This document shows positions 35,101 to 45,300 of a DNA stretch of 64,000 bases, piece by piece. Location: NCBI GenBank assembly GCA_964030785.1, contig OZ034967.1, positions 45,506,033 through 45,570,032 on the forward strand. Direction: 5' to 3'. Source of the DNA: Siderastrea siderea. Taxonomy: Eukaryota; Cnidaria; Anthozoa; Scleractinia; Rhizangiidae. A program made the translations under genes and the position numbers. Under the pieces are notes generated by a model. It was given only the letters and a program-made list of their open reading frames with translations, was not told where the DNA came from and did no database searches. Within the stretch, counting starts at the first letter, position 1. Each line of letters opens with the position of its first letter.

Positions 35101-35299
35101 TTAGTTCTTCCACCGTCACAGGTCGTACAATCCCGCCAGTTCCAGCTAAATCTTGACCGCTTTTCCCAAGTCTGATCCAGTCCATTAAACTTCTGCCGGG
35201 CTTTAGAGGTACAACTTTTGCTCTGATGTTGAAAGAGCCCGCCGAATTTGCCCGCTGGGGCGAATTTTCCGCAGGGAAACTGATTTTCGGAGCAGTCAT
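20149..35299 (-). CDS. CYB5R4: Cytochrome b5 reductase 4 (NCB5OR), 14 coding exons
   Basis: Joined coding exons on the minus strand: 35299-35059, 33579-33479, 33039-32946, 32277-32229, 31629-31572, 29693-29597, 27713-27588, 25264-25124, 24467-24318, 23978-23886, 23286-23226, 22637-22548, 21852-21679, 20203-20149. All junctions are GT-AG and in phase, giving 509 aa (human is about 521). The start MTAPKISFPA aligns with the human N-terminus. The cytochrome b5 domain carries heme ligands His93 (EYHPGG) and His116 (HKWVN). The CS domain follows from about residue 163 (YDWYQNDKIVTI). The reductase domain has the FAD motif RPYTVV (308-313), the nucleotide motif GGTGFTP (381-387) and CGPDPF (481-486). 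The family is a soluble NAD(P)H-dependent heme reductase associated with the endoplasmic reticulum, linked to redox balance and fatty-acid desaturation. The exon starting at 27713 seems to lack about 12 residues at its front. Introns are full of MITEs. Confidence 0.93.
20416..20820. mobile_element. Inverted-repeat element holding three 79-bp tandem repeats
   Basis: The left end GTGCGGTTTTCAATCGAGTG and the right end CACTCAATTGAAAACCGCTC are imperfect reverse complements. Inside lies a tandem array (20507-20743). It lies in intron 13 of CYB5R4, just upstream of the last exon in transcript order. Confidence 0.65.
20507..20743. repeat. Three tandem copies of a 79-bp unit with CCAAT-type motifs
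   Basis: The GGAAAACGCG start recurs at 20511, 20590 and (as GGAAAACGTG) 20669, so the period is 79 bp. Each unit holds ATTGGTTTTGGTG and GATTGGCT, two inverted CCAAT-box-like sites. The units differ by only a few bases, with the third most diverged. Confidence 0.85.
21236..21388. repeat. Degenerate foldback repeat, GCCTGTTCCAGGC family
   Basis: The left end TAGCCTGTGCCAGGCT and the right end AGCCTGGAACAGGCTA are imperfect reverse complements. The interior has CGAGCGAAAAAG-type motifs. It is related to the better copy at 24201-24299 and to remnants at 8995-9200. Confidence 0.5.
22127..22514. mobile_element. TTAA-flanked MITE, copy 1 of the GGACGGTGCCTCC family
   Basis: The ends are TTAAGGACGGTGCCTCCT and GGAGACACCGTCCTTAA. 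An interior stem has CTGAAAAATGCGTGGTTA on one side and its complement on the other. A second copy in the opposite orientation lies at 46593-46939. TTAA at both borders suggests a piggyBac-type target (inference). It sits in CYB5R4 intron 12, about 34 bp past the donor of the exon at 22548-22637. Confidence 0.75.
23533..23817. repeat. (GGAA)n/(GGGA)n polypurine tract in CYB5R4 intron 10
   Basis: About 285 bp are almost purely purine on the plus strand, made of GGAA and GGGA repeats. It occupies about half of the 599-bp intron between the exons at 23886-23978 and 23226-23286. In the transcript it is a long CU-rich run. The LPSF-repeat open frame on the minus strand is an artefact of the repeat. 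Confidence 0.95.
24201..24299. repeat. Near-perfect 99-bp foldback, GTAGCCTGTTCCAGGCGTTC family
   Basis: CGTAGCCTGTTCCAGGCGTT is mirrored by the reverse complement ending at 24299, with a short loop rich in CGCTC. It lies 18 bp past the donor of the CYB5R4 exon 24318-24467. Confidence 0.75.
25857..26029. mobile_element. MITE with 11-bp target duplication, TGACTCGTCCCCAGTCGT family
   Basis: Arms of about 38 bp (TGACTCGTCCCCAGTCGTCT and its reverse complement) are flanked by GGTGATAAGCA on both sides (25846-25856 and 26030-26040). Duplications of 9-11 bp are typical of Mutator-like elements (inference). It lies in CYB5R4 intron 7. Confidence 0.85.
26201..26226. repeat. Telomere-like CCTAACCCTAACCCC array, left
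   Basis: Short run of CCCTAA-type hexamers inside the element at 26085-26763, directly beside the nested element at 26228-26619. Confidence 0.7.
26228..26619. mobile_element. Nested MITE, TTAAAGGGGC family, copy 2
   Basis: The left end TTAAAGGGGCATGGTCACG is mirrored by CGTGACAATGCCCCTTTAA. The copy at 951-1268 shares the left part. Telomere-like repeats abut it on both sides, so it appears to have inserted into the CCCTAA array of the outer element. Confidence 0.7.
26618..26693. repeat. Interstitial telomere-like CCCTAA array with an orientation switch
   Basis: About nine CCCTAA or near hexamers, then CCCTAGGTTTAGGGTTAGG, where the orientation changes from CCCTAA to TTAGGG. The metazoan telomere repeat is TTAGGG. 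Its location inside a transposon argues against simple telomere fusion. Confidence 0.8.
26793..26996. mobile_element. ~200-bp MITE, TTTAAGCCCCAA family, copy 1
   Basis: The ends TTTTAAGCCCCAATAGTGAC and ATGGGGCTTAAAGGTTTAA form a short inverted repeat. Conserved interior phrases (AGGAAATGATCA, CAAATTCTCCCAACT) recur at 43163-43380 and 57029-57240. It is located in CYB5R4 intron 7. Confidence 0.75.
27767..27894. mobile_element. Foldback MITE, copy 2 of the TGTTGTAGTTCAATTTTATC family, beside a CYB5R4 exon
   Basis: Same hairpin as at 5522-5648, with a few substitutions. It ends 53 bp from the acceptor-proximal base (27713) of the CYB5R4 exon at 27588-27713. Confidence 0.8.
28094..28603. mobile_element. 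Inverted-repeat element with internal GCGACCA repeats
   Basis: The left end CTACAGTCAAAGCTCTC and the right end GAGAGCTTCAATTGTAG are imperfect reverse complements. CTCGTAAGCGACCA-type motifs recur several times in both orientations inside. It lies in CYB5R4 intron 6. Confidence 0.65.
29032..29214. mobile_element. Short MITE with GTTCCAGAAAATATCC ends
   Basis: GTTCCAGAAAATATCCATAC at the left is mirrored by GTATGGATATTTTCTGGAAC at the right. The interior has GGGGG-containing segments around AAATTCC and its complement. It lies in CYB5R4 intron 6. Confidence 0.75.
29882..31221. mobile_element. 1.34-kb Mutator-like element with 9-bp target duplication
   Basis: The terminal inverted repeats begin GGGTGTATACAAAACCTGGG and are mirrored at 31202-31221. 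CTTTGTTTC flanks both sides (29873-29881 and 31222-31230). Sub-terminal GGCCATGGCCC/CCCTATGGCC repeats form internal palindromes. The interior holds a tRNA-like box pair and GC-rich unique sequence but no transposase that I can recognise. It is in CYB5R4 intron 5. Confidence 0.85.
30331..30404 (-). repeat. tRNA-derived (SINE-like) segment
   Basis: On the minus strand an A-box match TAGTCTAGTGG (30395-30385) and a B-box-like GGCTCGAACCC (30353-30343) have tRNA-like spacing. The D-stem and anticodon stem do not pair well, so it is not called a functional tRNA. It may be a SINE head carried inside the element at 29882-31221. Confidence 0.4.
33222..33457. mobile_element. MITE next to a CYB5R4 splice donor, GGGNNNTTCCATTTT family copy 1
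   Basis: The left end GGGATGTTCCATTTTTTATC is mirrored by GATAAAAAATGGAATGACCC. AAA flanks both sides. It ends 22 bp from the last base of the exon 33479-33579. A related element is at 55706-55991, also between AAA triplets. Confidence 0.7.
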
Positions 35300-35446
35300 G
35301 GCGGAACTGGTGTTGTCGTTTCCACGAACATCACGTGTCTGTGTGTTGTGGTCGACAGCCGCTGATACCGGCTGAGAAGTTTTCGAACCCGAGCAACCCA
35401 GCTTGGCGTTTAGAAAATGAATATGCACTTCCCGGTTTTCCTTCAA

Positions 35447-37819
35447 ACGGGCTGAAGAAAAACTCTGAACAAGCTGTTAAATAAATCAGGCCAATTTAAT
35501 GGCTTTAGAGACAAAAATGCAACCAGAAATTTCATCCGATGACCGGGTCGATCGATCGCCGGGTATGATAAACAAAACTCAACACTTCTGTCTCGCCTGG
35601 CTAGTCTATCGCCCGGATCATAAAAAATTATCGGATCCAGAAAACGTCAATTGAAACGATCGGCGATATAAGTGTTCTTGCCTTTTCACAGAACATTAGA
35701 AATGTAAACTTCATTTCGCAAAAGTTGCTCACATCAAGCCTCATAAATAGTACATGTTGATACACTTGATTGCATATGTACATAGAAACAAGTAGCTTGT
35801 AAATAGCAACCGCTGCCAAGCAAAATCATGTATTCAAACCTTGAAAGGAAGCAGCAGGGAAGAGACCACAAAAATGTAAAGATAAAATCGTCCGAATACA
35901 AAAAATATTAATGATGGTAATTGAACTGAGTGGAGTGCAATTTAGAACAAAAAAAAGTGCGATAAGTGAACAAATCGGTCTGTTGAGAGCCAATCAGATT
36001 GTAAGGATAACCAGTGATTTCAAAGTGGGTGTAGTAAATATACAAATGAATTTTAAACAAATAAAACAATAAATTAATAATTAATAATTTGCTAGGGAAA
36101 ATTCCTCGCTTTCGGCTGTGTAACCCTGGCCGGATTAATCCATTCGTCTGCTCATGCATTAGCTTGCATTTTGGCATGACCCCGGGTGGCATGACTCGCA
36201 AGACTCTTTCCACTGCATTGCCGGATTATAGATCAAAGGCAGGATTGGTCCCTGAAAGGTCCTTGAATTCGTGCTTCAAAAACAGGAGAAACTTGTGAAT
36301 CTTATAGTTCCTTTGGGTGCTTCCGCATTTTGCGCGAGCTGTTGTTAAAAGTAACCGCTAGAGTCGGTTATAAAAAAATGATCCACGATTACACTGACAT
36401 CAGGTTCTGACTGATACATATCACACGGGGACGTTGCAGGCTCCCTTTTCCCTTCCTTTACTAATTTAAAGCTTCAGGGCTAATTGTGACACCCTTGCGT
36501 GAATGATATCGCTTGGCTATCGACCATTCTAAAGGCACTAACCTTCCTCAGTAGTCAAACGGGCAAACAGGCTAAGTTCCCACCACCGAACAGGGGATGC
36601 CCAGATTTCCAGAACTGCCGAAGGCTAAGCTGTTTTCTTCTTTGACGACGTTGAATGCTTGTCGGATGTTGCGATTGCCTGCTCTTCCTGGCTGAAAAAA
36701 ACAGACACTGCAGTTTTCACTAGATTTTGATCGTTTACAAGCTGTCAATTGCTTCGAGCTTTCCAACTTCTTGGGAGAGTGTTCTGCTATATTTCAGCCC
36801 ATTTAAACTGAATTAGCCTAGTACGCACTCTCAATGAGTGAATCAAAAATTCAAAACCAATAGACACCTTCCATTTTTTCAATGTATACTAACAGAAGCG
36901 GTGGTAGTCGAGTGGTGAGAGGCGCGCTCCGCGGAGCGAACGGGGTATAGATTCGAGTCACATATGGCTTGGGGGTCGAATAACCTCTACCCGGGTTGAA
37001 ATTTGAACGCAGCGACCAAGGTATTGCTCTATGTCAGGCTTGGGGCGAGTAATTTCTCCCGTGCCTCCCCATATTTTCCAGCAATTGCTACATATGACAT
37101 TTTCTGTTCATCATTTAAACCAAAATTTGCGCGGATCAAATCGTATATGAACGATCAACCTTGCAGCACGGAAAAAACAGTCTGTAAAGTTTGATTTGGG
37201 GTATGCCTCTCATGCAAAATATTGAGATGGTTTTTGAACGAGGAAAACAGGAACCAGAACTACTTTTCGATTTTTCGTGCTCGGTCCTGTTGCTTTTATT
37301 TCCCTGCATTTTTTCTTTTTGCGGCCCTCGTTGACCCGCCTTCCCTTAAGGCCAAAAATGAGGAGTATACCCAGGGAAGATTTCAACAACCTTTCTATAT
37401 ATGTAAATGGTATTTGACAGTTGAAATTTTGACCTCCGTATACCGCAAATTTCTTTAGCTCTTTTCGAAATAATTACCTCCAAACTGAAAATAAAACAAC
37501 AATTGGAGGCCCATCGTGTGCAAACACGACTCTGCTAACATATGAGTATGCAAACTACAGGGACGCCTGGATTAGGCAATTCCAATCAGAAAGAGAGTGA
37601 ATATGTCAACAACGTCAGATGAGAGAAAATGATTTTGGGAAGAAACTTCATGTAATATTGCAAAGGTGGGCAGTGATGTCTTCCTTTATGCCTTCGAAAG
37701 ACGGCTAAATTCGTATTGAAGTAACAATTTGGTAGAAAGTGGATTTACTGGATCGAGTCAGTGACATGTATAATTAGCAATTCTCCATGTGAGAATTAGA
37801 CTACAGGGAATTTTAGAAG
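35447..37819. other. Upstream region of CYB5R4, no gene seen
   Basis: CYB5R4 control sequences presumably lie just above 35299. The longer open frame to 35446 is probably 5' UTR. A tRNA-like segment sits at 36898-36975. The remaining open frames have no family resemblance or splice support. Confidence 0.4.
36898..36975 (+). repeat. tRNA-Ser-like SINE head
   Basis: An A-box-like TAGTCGAGTGGT and a B-box-like AGATTCGAGTC are separated by a GC-rich hairpin (CGCTCCGCGGAGCG). The sequence is followed by AT-rich DNA. The acceptor stem is not convincing, so it is read as a tRNA-derived repeat and not a gene. Confidence 0.4.
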
Positions 37820-39441
37820 CAGGGTTTGAAATAACGGCCGGTCAACGGACAATGTCCGGTCAAAAATAGGTTTTGTCCGGTCAAATCCTTGGATGGCCGG
37901 ACAATTTGTCCGGTCGTTTACGCTTGTAAAGAAAAATTTAATGCGGATCTTCAGGTTTTAAATTTTTATAGGTTCAACATTATTGGCGTTTGTGAATAAA
38001 AAGGGGAAAAGACATTGATACTACCAGACCAAGAACTTTTAAAAAATGATTCATAATAGTGGTTGTAAAATTTCCGGTGGTTGCAAATCTTCGCTTTGTC
38101 GTTCATCAAGCCGTCACCGCAAATTAGCGGGTCTTCCGGAGTAGCGTGTGAAGCAGTATGAATTACTATATTCTTATAATATATAGCCCGCTTGGATTTT
38201 GTAAACGTGACGTGAGAAGCATAACAATGCCTCTCAGATTCTCGGGCAACACTCAGCGAGAACACCCTTAGCCACCTGATAAGAGTCAAAATGGAAGGTC
38301 CCCCTTTTCAAGGTTACGACACTACACCAGCCATTCACTTGTGGGTAACGAGCGCCACTCGCCCTCCGAACCAAAGCAAGAGGAAATCGTACAAGGCCCG
38401 AGAGTTTGCGAAAAGGGGAATGGTCTTGATCGATTGTTCTTCAACTGAAGAAGATTCCGATTCAGATAATGAGGACGAATTAGAAGACAGAGCAATAGAT
38501 TTAATAAAAGAAACAGGAGTGGATCAGTAGGCTCCCGAACATTGTATATATTTTTGGCGTTGATATGTTTTTGTTTCACCTAAAACCACAACAAAGTGCT
38601 TTCATTTCTTTAATTGCACAACGTTGATGTAATTCCAGTAATTCCAAATGGCCAAATAGTCATCCATAAAAGTTGTGATTCATATCGTCTCTAAAAACGC
38701 TGAAACGGAAAAAATCATTCATCACTTCCGGCACGCCCCTGATAAATACTTGGTTACCAAGCTTTTTGGTGATTATTGGATTCACGGGCATTACTTCGCA
38801 AGGCAATGTTTTCCTCAGGCAGTATAGACTTGAAATTGACAACGAGTAGCAAAATTAGGCTGCCATTCAAGTATTCCAAATGAAAAAAGAGAGTTGCCTG
38901 TTAGTATCATTTCCCCGACCCCTTTTAATAAGATATAGTACTGAAACATTTCAAGATTCAAGCTTATTCATTCTAAGCTTACTTTGTAGCAAATCAGTGG
39001 ATATGGATTCTACTTGTAAGAGTTTCTTGTTGTATATTCACATCAGTTAGCTTGTATTATTATGAGGATCAACTAGATCGCAGGCTTCAATTTCATCAAC
39101 TTCATAACTTTAGTAGGTATTAAAATTTAACTGTACAGAAGACATAGAACTGAAGCGATAGATGCATGCACAAATGTAATATTGATTTTGCCGAACGTTG
39201 TGGCTGTACCGTGCATTCCACTTTTCCTGCAATGAGTTCGAGGCTCCATGTACAATAAAGGCTTAAAAAATGTACTTGTTTGATATGTAAACATCATGCT
39301 GCAGGGGGGGGGGGGGGGGGGATTTTGTAGAGATATGGCGTAATGGAGATTTGTCCGGCCAAAAATGGGTTGTGTCCGAGCAAAAATAGGTTTGACCGGA
39401 CAACTTGACCGGCACCAGCCGGGAAATTATTTCAAGCCCTG
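37820..39441. mobile_element. hAT-like element of 1.6 kb with CAGGG(T/C)TTGAAATAA ends
   Basis: The left end CAGGGTTTGAAATAACGGCC and the right end (complement CAGGGCTTGAAATAATTTCC) match, followed on both sides by repeated GTCCGGTCAAA-type motifs. CAGGG-type termini are typical of hAT elements. I could not find a clean 8-bp target duplication. One small open frame (38291-38530) lies inside; no hAT transposase is seen, so it is non-autonomous or decayed. Confidence 0.65.
38291..38530 (+). CDS. 79-residue acidic-tailed open frame inside the hAT-like element
   Basis: ATG-initiated, 79 residues. It begins MEGPPFQGYDTT, has a basic middle (RPPNQSKRKSYKAREFAKRG) and a very acidic tail (STEEDSDSDNEDELED). 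It lies between the terminal repeats at 37820 and 39441, so it may be the N-terminal remnant of a transposon protein or captured sequence. I recognise no zinc finger or transposase catalytic motif. No intron is evident. Confidence 0.35.
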   Translation: MEGPPFQGYDTTPAIHLWVTSATRPPNQSKRKSYKAREFAKRGMVLIDCSSTEEDSDSDNEDELEDRAIDLIKETGVDQ

Positions 39442-39905
39442 AGAAGGGAATAACGGTGATGTGGGAGGCGGGTAACACTGTACTTGATGATTATAGACAG
39501 AGGGATATGTCCAATAGAGGATGGACTTAGCCCAATACAACACAACAGAACCACTATACAGAATTTTACAGTCAATCTACGTCACGCATGGTGTGATCAG
39601 TATTTCGAAGCCCAACAAAGTAACTCGTCAGTTTCCATAAAAAATAACACTTTGCATCGCAGGAAGTTCTATAAATAAACTCGATAAATTTCCAAGGAAA
39701 AATTCGGAATCTCATCACACTTTTCAATTTTTCTTTTCAATGTTGAACTCCTGTTCAAGGCGTAGTTTGTACGACTTTTTAAAAATTTACCCGCCTAAAT
39801 TAGAATGAGTGACAATTTTAGAACCCTTTGTAAGGAAATAAAAACTTTTGTTATGGATCGTCTACGTGCATCACAACAATTCTGATTAGTTTTCACTCTT
39901 TTTAT

Positions 39906-40620
39906 GGCTTTCGTTACTTTTAGGGGACTCGCACTATATAGAGAAAAAATTGTGTGAATGCACGCGCAAAAATGACGAATTTAATTCACTCGCAAAAATG
40001 ACGAATTCAATTAATTGTACAAAGTTTAGAAATAACTAAACTCAACAATAACAAAGCTAACCGTCGTAGAATCAGTGCTTAACCCTAAAGAGAAGTATAG
40101 ATGAGTTCTTAGGCCTAATCACTATCAATCAGTGCTTAACCCTAAATACTGTAGATGAGTGTTTAACCGTTTTTCATTTTGTTTTCATTTGTTTTTCTCG
40201 CTAATAAACGCTCGTCATCAAATTTGTCACTCGTCATTTTGCGCGTGCATTCAAACAGTTTTTCACTGTTTTTTTTCCTATGTAGCGCGAGTCCCCTAAA
40301 GCCGCGGCTACACGAGCGATTTTTTGCTTGCGATGGTGATGCGATTTTTTTGAAATTGTCGCGTCGCCAGCGCGCGGCGAAAATCGCCTGTGTAGCCACC
40401 CTCTGACGAAGTCCGTGATTTTGTCGCAAAAAATTCAACTCATTGAATCTCTCGCGATTTTTTTCTGCGATTTTTTCATCTGTCGCATCACCTGTGCGAG
40501 GGTGGCTACACATGCGATTTTCTCCGCGCGCTGGTGACGCGACAATTTTCAAAAAAAATCGCATCACCATCGCAAGCAAAAAATCGCTCGTGTAGCCGCG
40601 GCTTAAAAGTAACGATAGCC
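39906..40620. mobile_element. hAT-like MITE with 8-bp target duplication, interrupted by a second MITE
   Basis: The left end GGCTTTCGTTACTTTTAGGG is mirrored at the right end, but the right terminal repeat is split by the element at 40300-40603. CTTTTTAT flanks both sides (39898-39905 and 40621-40628). An 8-bp duplication is typical of hAT elements (inference). Removing the insert plus one TAA restores the matching terminal repeat. Confidence 0.85.
40300..40603. mobile_element. 304-bp MITE inserted in another element's terminal repeat, TAA duplication
   Basis: The ends AGCCGCGGCTACACGAGCGA and its reverse complement are nearly perfect for over 80 bp (GCGATGGTGATGCGATTTTT inside). TAA flanks both sides (40297-40299 and 40604-40606). 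A TWA duplication suggests PIF/Harbinger (inference). Confidence 0.88.
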
Positions 40621-40628
40621 CTTTTTAT

Positions 40629-42373
40629 TGCATATTGCTACGGTATATTATTACTTAGTTGCTTGTTTATGTTGATTGTTTATTAATTGTCATTAGTAGG
40701 AGAAGAGCCATTTATGGAAACACTACTAATGAACCATTTATCAAATTTGGAGACTCGATCCAAATCTTAGAAGTACTCTTTCAGCTTCCAAACAGACAAG
40801 GGCGTAGACTTTCAAATCCGGTTTCATAAAGAAAAGCAATGACTCGATGATATCAAGTAAAATAATTTTATTTGTTTGAAATATTCCTACCCTTGGAACT
40901 TCCAAGGCATGAAACTGCTTTTTGAGTCTATATAGTGATCAACAGAATACATGTTTCACGCATATTTTTTAAAAAATGTAGCTATGTTAAAGGATCTCAT
41001 TCTCAACTTAACCATATAAGAATAAATAAATATACTTGATATATATCATTTACAGGTAAATCGAAGTTTATTAAAAAATAATTTATTATTTACATTCCCC
41101 GAAATTTAGGTGAGTTACGCCGGTTAGGTTAAACTAATATTCCACGTTTATGTACGTTGCCTTACATAAAATCGTCTCCAAGTTTTAGAAACCCAGATCA
41201 AATTATAAATATACCATTAAAAGCCCATCACTATCCACGAATAATGTCTAAACTGAACGTTTTCAAATATATTTACCAGAAATCACGAAAAAATATTATG
41301 CTACTGGATGTTGCAAAAGTGAATAATAACAAAATCTCTAAAATAGAAGCAGGAGCTAACACATCTTTTTTCCACTTGAATTATCAATTTAAAAAACATA
41401 GTAACTATAAAAATACTCTTAAAGGAAAACTTAATTTCAGTTAGCATTTCCGGTCTCTCTCGTTATCATAGGGTAACTTAGCACTAACCTGCGATCAGGC
41501 GTTTTTTCCCCTTGTCTTTAGCACACACGTTTGTGAGCCATGAAGGGTAACTCGAAGTTCAATGCTCTCCTTTTGACGCATTTTGTCGCCATCATGTCCC
41601 TAGTGGCTAGCCAGTGGGAACGAAAATCAGTGCAGTAAAGATTTTTCCAGCCTGTGGTGAGAATGGCCTTAAAACAAGCCAATAAAGGAACAGTAACCTT
41701 TCATTGACGCGCATGGCTCACGAACTTCTGTGCTTATGTTCCCTACAACCGTTGCCGACACCTCTCAGATGAGAATCGTCATTTTAGGGTGAGTTCATGT
41801 ATAATAATTCTTAGGTACGCCCTTAAACCTACTATGTTAAGCAAAACTTTAATGCAAAGCTTTAATTAAGCAATTTGAAAACTTTCGTAATTAGAATTTA
41901 GAGATTTTCAGAAGCACTTGAGTGATTAAAACAGGGAAAGACTTCTGCGCTAAAAAAGTAAGAAATTCCTAACAAGAGAGGGCACAAGAATTTTGCAATA
42001 TCTCTTCCAAAAACGACATCTTAACTCAAACTTAATGGTACATTTACGACAATAATGCCTACTTTACACACAAGAGAAGCACTTAGAAATACTGATAGTC
42101 AATAAAAACGGTTCAACATTGAAGCAACTAACCAACATCAATCATTTTTTTCTTTTACTGTTACGCCGTAATTTTATTTATCTAGTTGACTGATTAATGT
42201 GACGACTCATTTTAGAGTAGTACAAACAAACAAACAAAAAACAAAACAGAAGAAAACCAAACAAACCAAAACAAAAAACCGCTGACAAAACAAAGAGAAA
42301 ACGCAGTAACTAGTAGCCCCGAGATAAATAAATTGTACCACGGAAAATAAATTGTACTACGGATAGCATTCTG
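40629..42373. other. Intergenic stretch, no gene seen
   Basis: AT-rich. A 95-residue plus-strand open frame at 41157-41444 has strongly AT-biased composition (many Lys/Asn/Ile) and no family resemblance. The end near 42374 is presumably the 3' UTR of the first transporter. Confidence 0.4.
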
Positions 42374-45300
42374 TCATAGAACCGTCTCTCTGTCAACAAC
42401 TTGGAGTAAATCACTTATCTTTAGAAAACCATGAATGTGGCATCGCTCATGGGCACTGCACTCCTTGTCCAGCATAGGTTGAATCTCTACATCCTTGTAA
42501 ACCAGTTCAGTTTCAGAGTCATCAGTGCTCTTGATAGAACTGTTCTTATCGATGCTTGAGCACTCACAGTTGGGTTCCCTGTGGCTAGTAACAGGAATCC
42601 TCTTGTGTCTTCTTCCCATCCAGTCAACACCAAAGATCAGCAGAGAAGAGAATATAGCAACTGCACCAGAAACATAGAATGCTTCCTTGTAGGAGCCAAA
42701 TCCTTCATGCAACCAACCTGAAGTTACAAGAAGAGATTTTCAATGGTTCATTCATCGTAATGACATAAGTCAATTCCAGCAATTTTGCCACTTCCAGCAC
42801 AGCGCCTTAAGAAGCATGTGTACATTAAAACTTAAAACGGTTTTCAGAGTAGGGAAATGAGAGCAAAATAATGTGATTGAAGAAACCAAATATTCTGAAG
42901 AGTTTCGAACGACGTTTTTATACTTTCACTCACAGGGAAATATCTGCAAGTTTGAAGCCTGTTTGAAATTTTTCTGTAGTTTTGTGAGCCGCTGTGTAAT
43001 TGTGCGAAAGTTCAGTGTATGTACAGTTACACGACGTTCATTTTGAGGCTATATTTTTCCTCCAGTCGAACTATATTTAAGTTTATAAATGAGCATATCA
43101 GCATTTGAAAGTTGCCTGTCGAGTATTCTGCTATAGTAGTTATGATAGAGATGAGATTTACAAACCCTTTAATTTAAGCCCCAAGAGTGACAAGCACCTA
43201 ATTTATCCTTACTATTTCACTAGTTGATAATAAAATAAACAGGTCGTGAGAATAAAGGAAATGATCACAAGACAAGAAATGTGTTGATGTTTAATCAAAT
43301 TCTCCCAACTTGTAACATAAGAGGTGCATAGAGAACAGTAAGGAGAATATGCATGTGGATATTGGGGCTTAAAGGCTTAAAAGCAGATTTGTTAAATAAA
43401 ATTAATCACCTGCAAGGGGAGGTCCCAGACTCATGGGAATCGCCAGCGTGCCAAACATGTTCCCGATAGCTTGTGATAGTTTCTCATGTCCAACAACATC
43501 AGCAGTTATTACTGCGACTTGACCCACAAAACAGCCATCAAAGAATCCAAACATTAAAGAATAACTAACAAGCCCTGCATAGTTTCTGGCCAGAGGGCAC
43601 AAGACAGTTATTATTCCAATAGACAGAATAGAAAACTGGTACATGTAGAGTCTATTGACAAACTTCAGGTCAGATAACTTGCCGAACACCACTCGTCCCA
43701 CCGTTGAGGTGATGGATAGAAATCCAATTAACCAAGCTCCTTTAGATTTTGGAACTCCTAAATCCTCGGCATATTTTACCTAGTAAAATATCAAAAGAAA
43801 TCACTGTTACTTCAGGGACAATTTGAGCCCCCTATATTGAGTGTGGTCATCTTTCTTTTGTACTTCCTGTGGCCAATGGACTCAATAGCTTTCATATTGG
43901 TAAATTCACTTTACACAGTTTTAGTGTGCAGAGTTTAGAGGTAGGCAATTCGACACCTGACCACAAGAGCATATCACGTGGAATCTTGAATTAAAATTAA
44001 ATAACTACAAGTAATACAGTTAGGTGTCCACATAAATGTAACCTAGGAGTTGTGGAAAACATGTCAAAGAGGCTTTCTTTTTTTCAAAATGTTGAGAATG
44101 AGTGGACACTAGCTAGATTGTCTCGACAGGCAATCTCATTCCCACGCCCCTCCTGAGGGATGAAGAGAGAGGGCCCTGGGAACAAGGATGTTTAAGAGAT
44201 GGTAATTACAACGTGTTTAAGGACAAATACTATAATTGGGATTGAGCTGAATACTAAATCCTAAAAGCCATGATTATTGCAAAGATGACAGGGGACATGT
44301 CTTCACTCTGAAGATGCAAAACAACCACTGAGGATTGATTGTTGTTTAGGAGGGGGGGGGGGCTCATTTTTGGGAGGGGGGATTTATACTTGGAATCAAG
44401 GAATTACATGACTTACCAAATGGACAAAAGGAATGAGATAACCAAACTGGAACAATGCCACCGTAGTCACCCATAGCACATAAGCTTTATTCCTCCATAT
44501 TGATGTGTCAAATAACTTAGTATGTTCTTTTGGTTCTGCATTATGATCATGAATATTCCTAGGTTTAAAAAGCAGAGCCGCAATCCATAACACGTTAGCA
44601 AAACCACTTAAAATGCGCATTGAGCTTTTCCATCCAATCGACTGCAATAAATAGTTTATGACAGGACCAGACACCAGTGAGCCAACACCACCGCCAGATG
44701 TTGCAATGCCATTAGCCAAAGCCAATCTTCTGTCAAAGTATTGTCCCAGGATGACGATTGACGACACAAACGAGAAACTGGAACCCACTCCCCAAACAAG
44801 TCCATAAGTCAGGTACATTTTATGAACGTCTTGCACAAATGATGTTAAAAATAACCCCAAGACAGACAATAAGGTCCCAGTCAAGGCTACGACACGACAG
44901 CCAAAACGGTCACACAAGGCACTAGTTATGGGACCAAAGAAGAAATTTAAGCCTATGGCCATAGCACCAATCCACGCTGTGAACAATAAAATAAAAATAG
45001 CAATAATATTAGTAAACATGAGAAGCAATAATTTAGAATTAGACTTGGTTTTTGCAAAAAATACTGTGATTTGTCAGTATGCCAGAGATCAATATTTATC
45101 TCTGCTGCAGACGTAAGACATAGAGGGGATACTCACACAGACACATCAGTGAACGGGAGGTTTGGATTATGCCCTTTTGGGTTTGAAATGTTCTGGTGGA
45201 CTAATTTTGAATTGAAAGGCTTTGGCAGGACTTTTTTAGGGTTGACAAAAGCGAGCATAATTACATACCTCAGGGTTCTCAATTTTATGTCAAACAATCA

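Noticed and set aside
41157..41444. 95-residue plus-strand open frame
   Set aside because: AT-driven composition, no family resemblance, no supporting splice or promoter signal.
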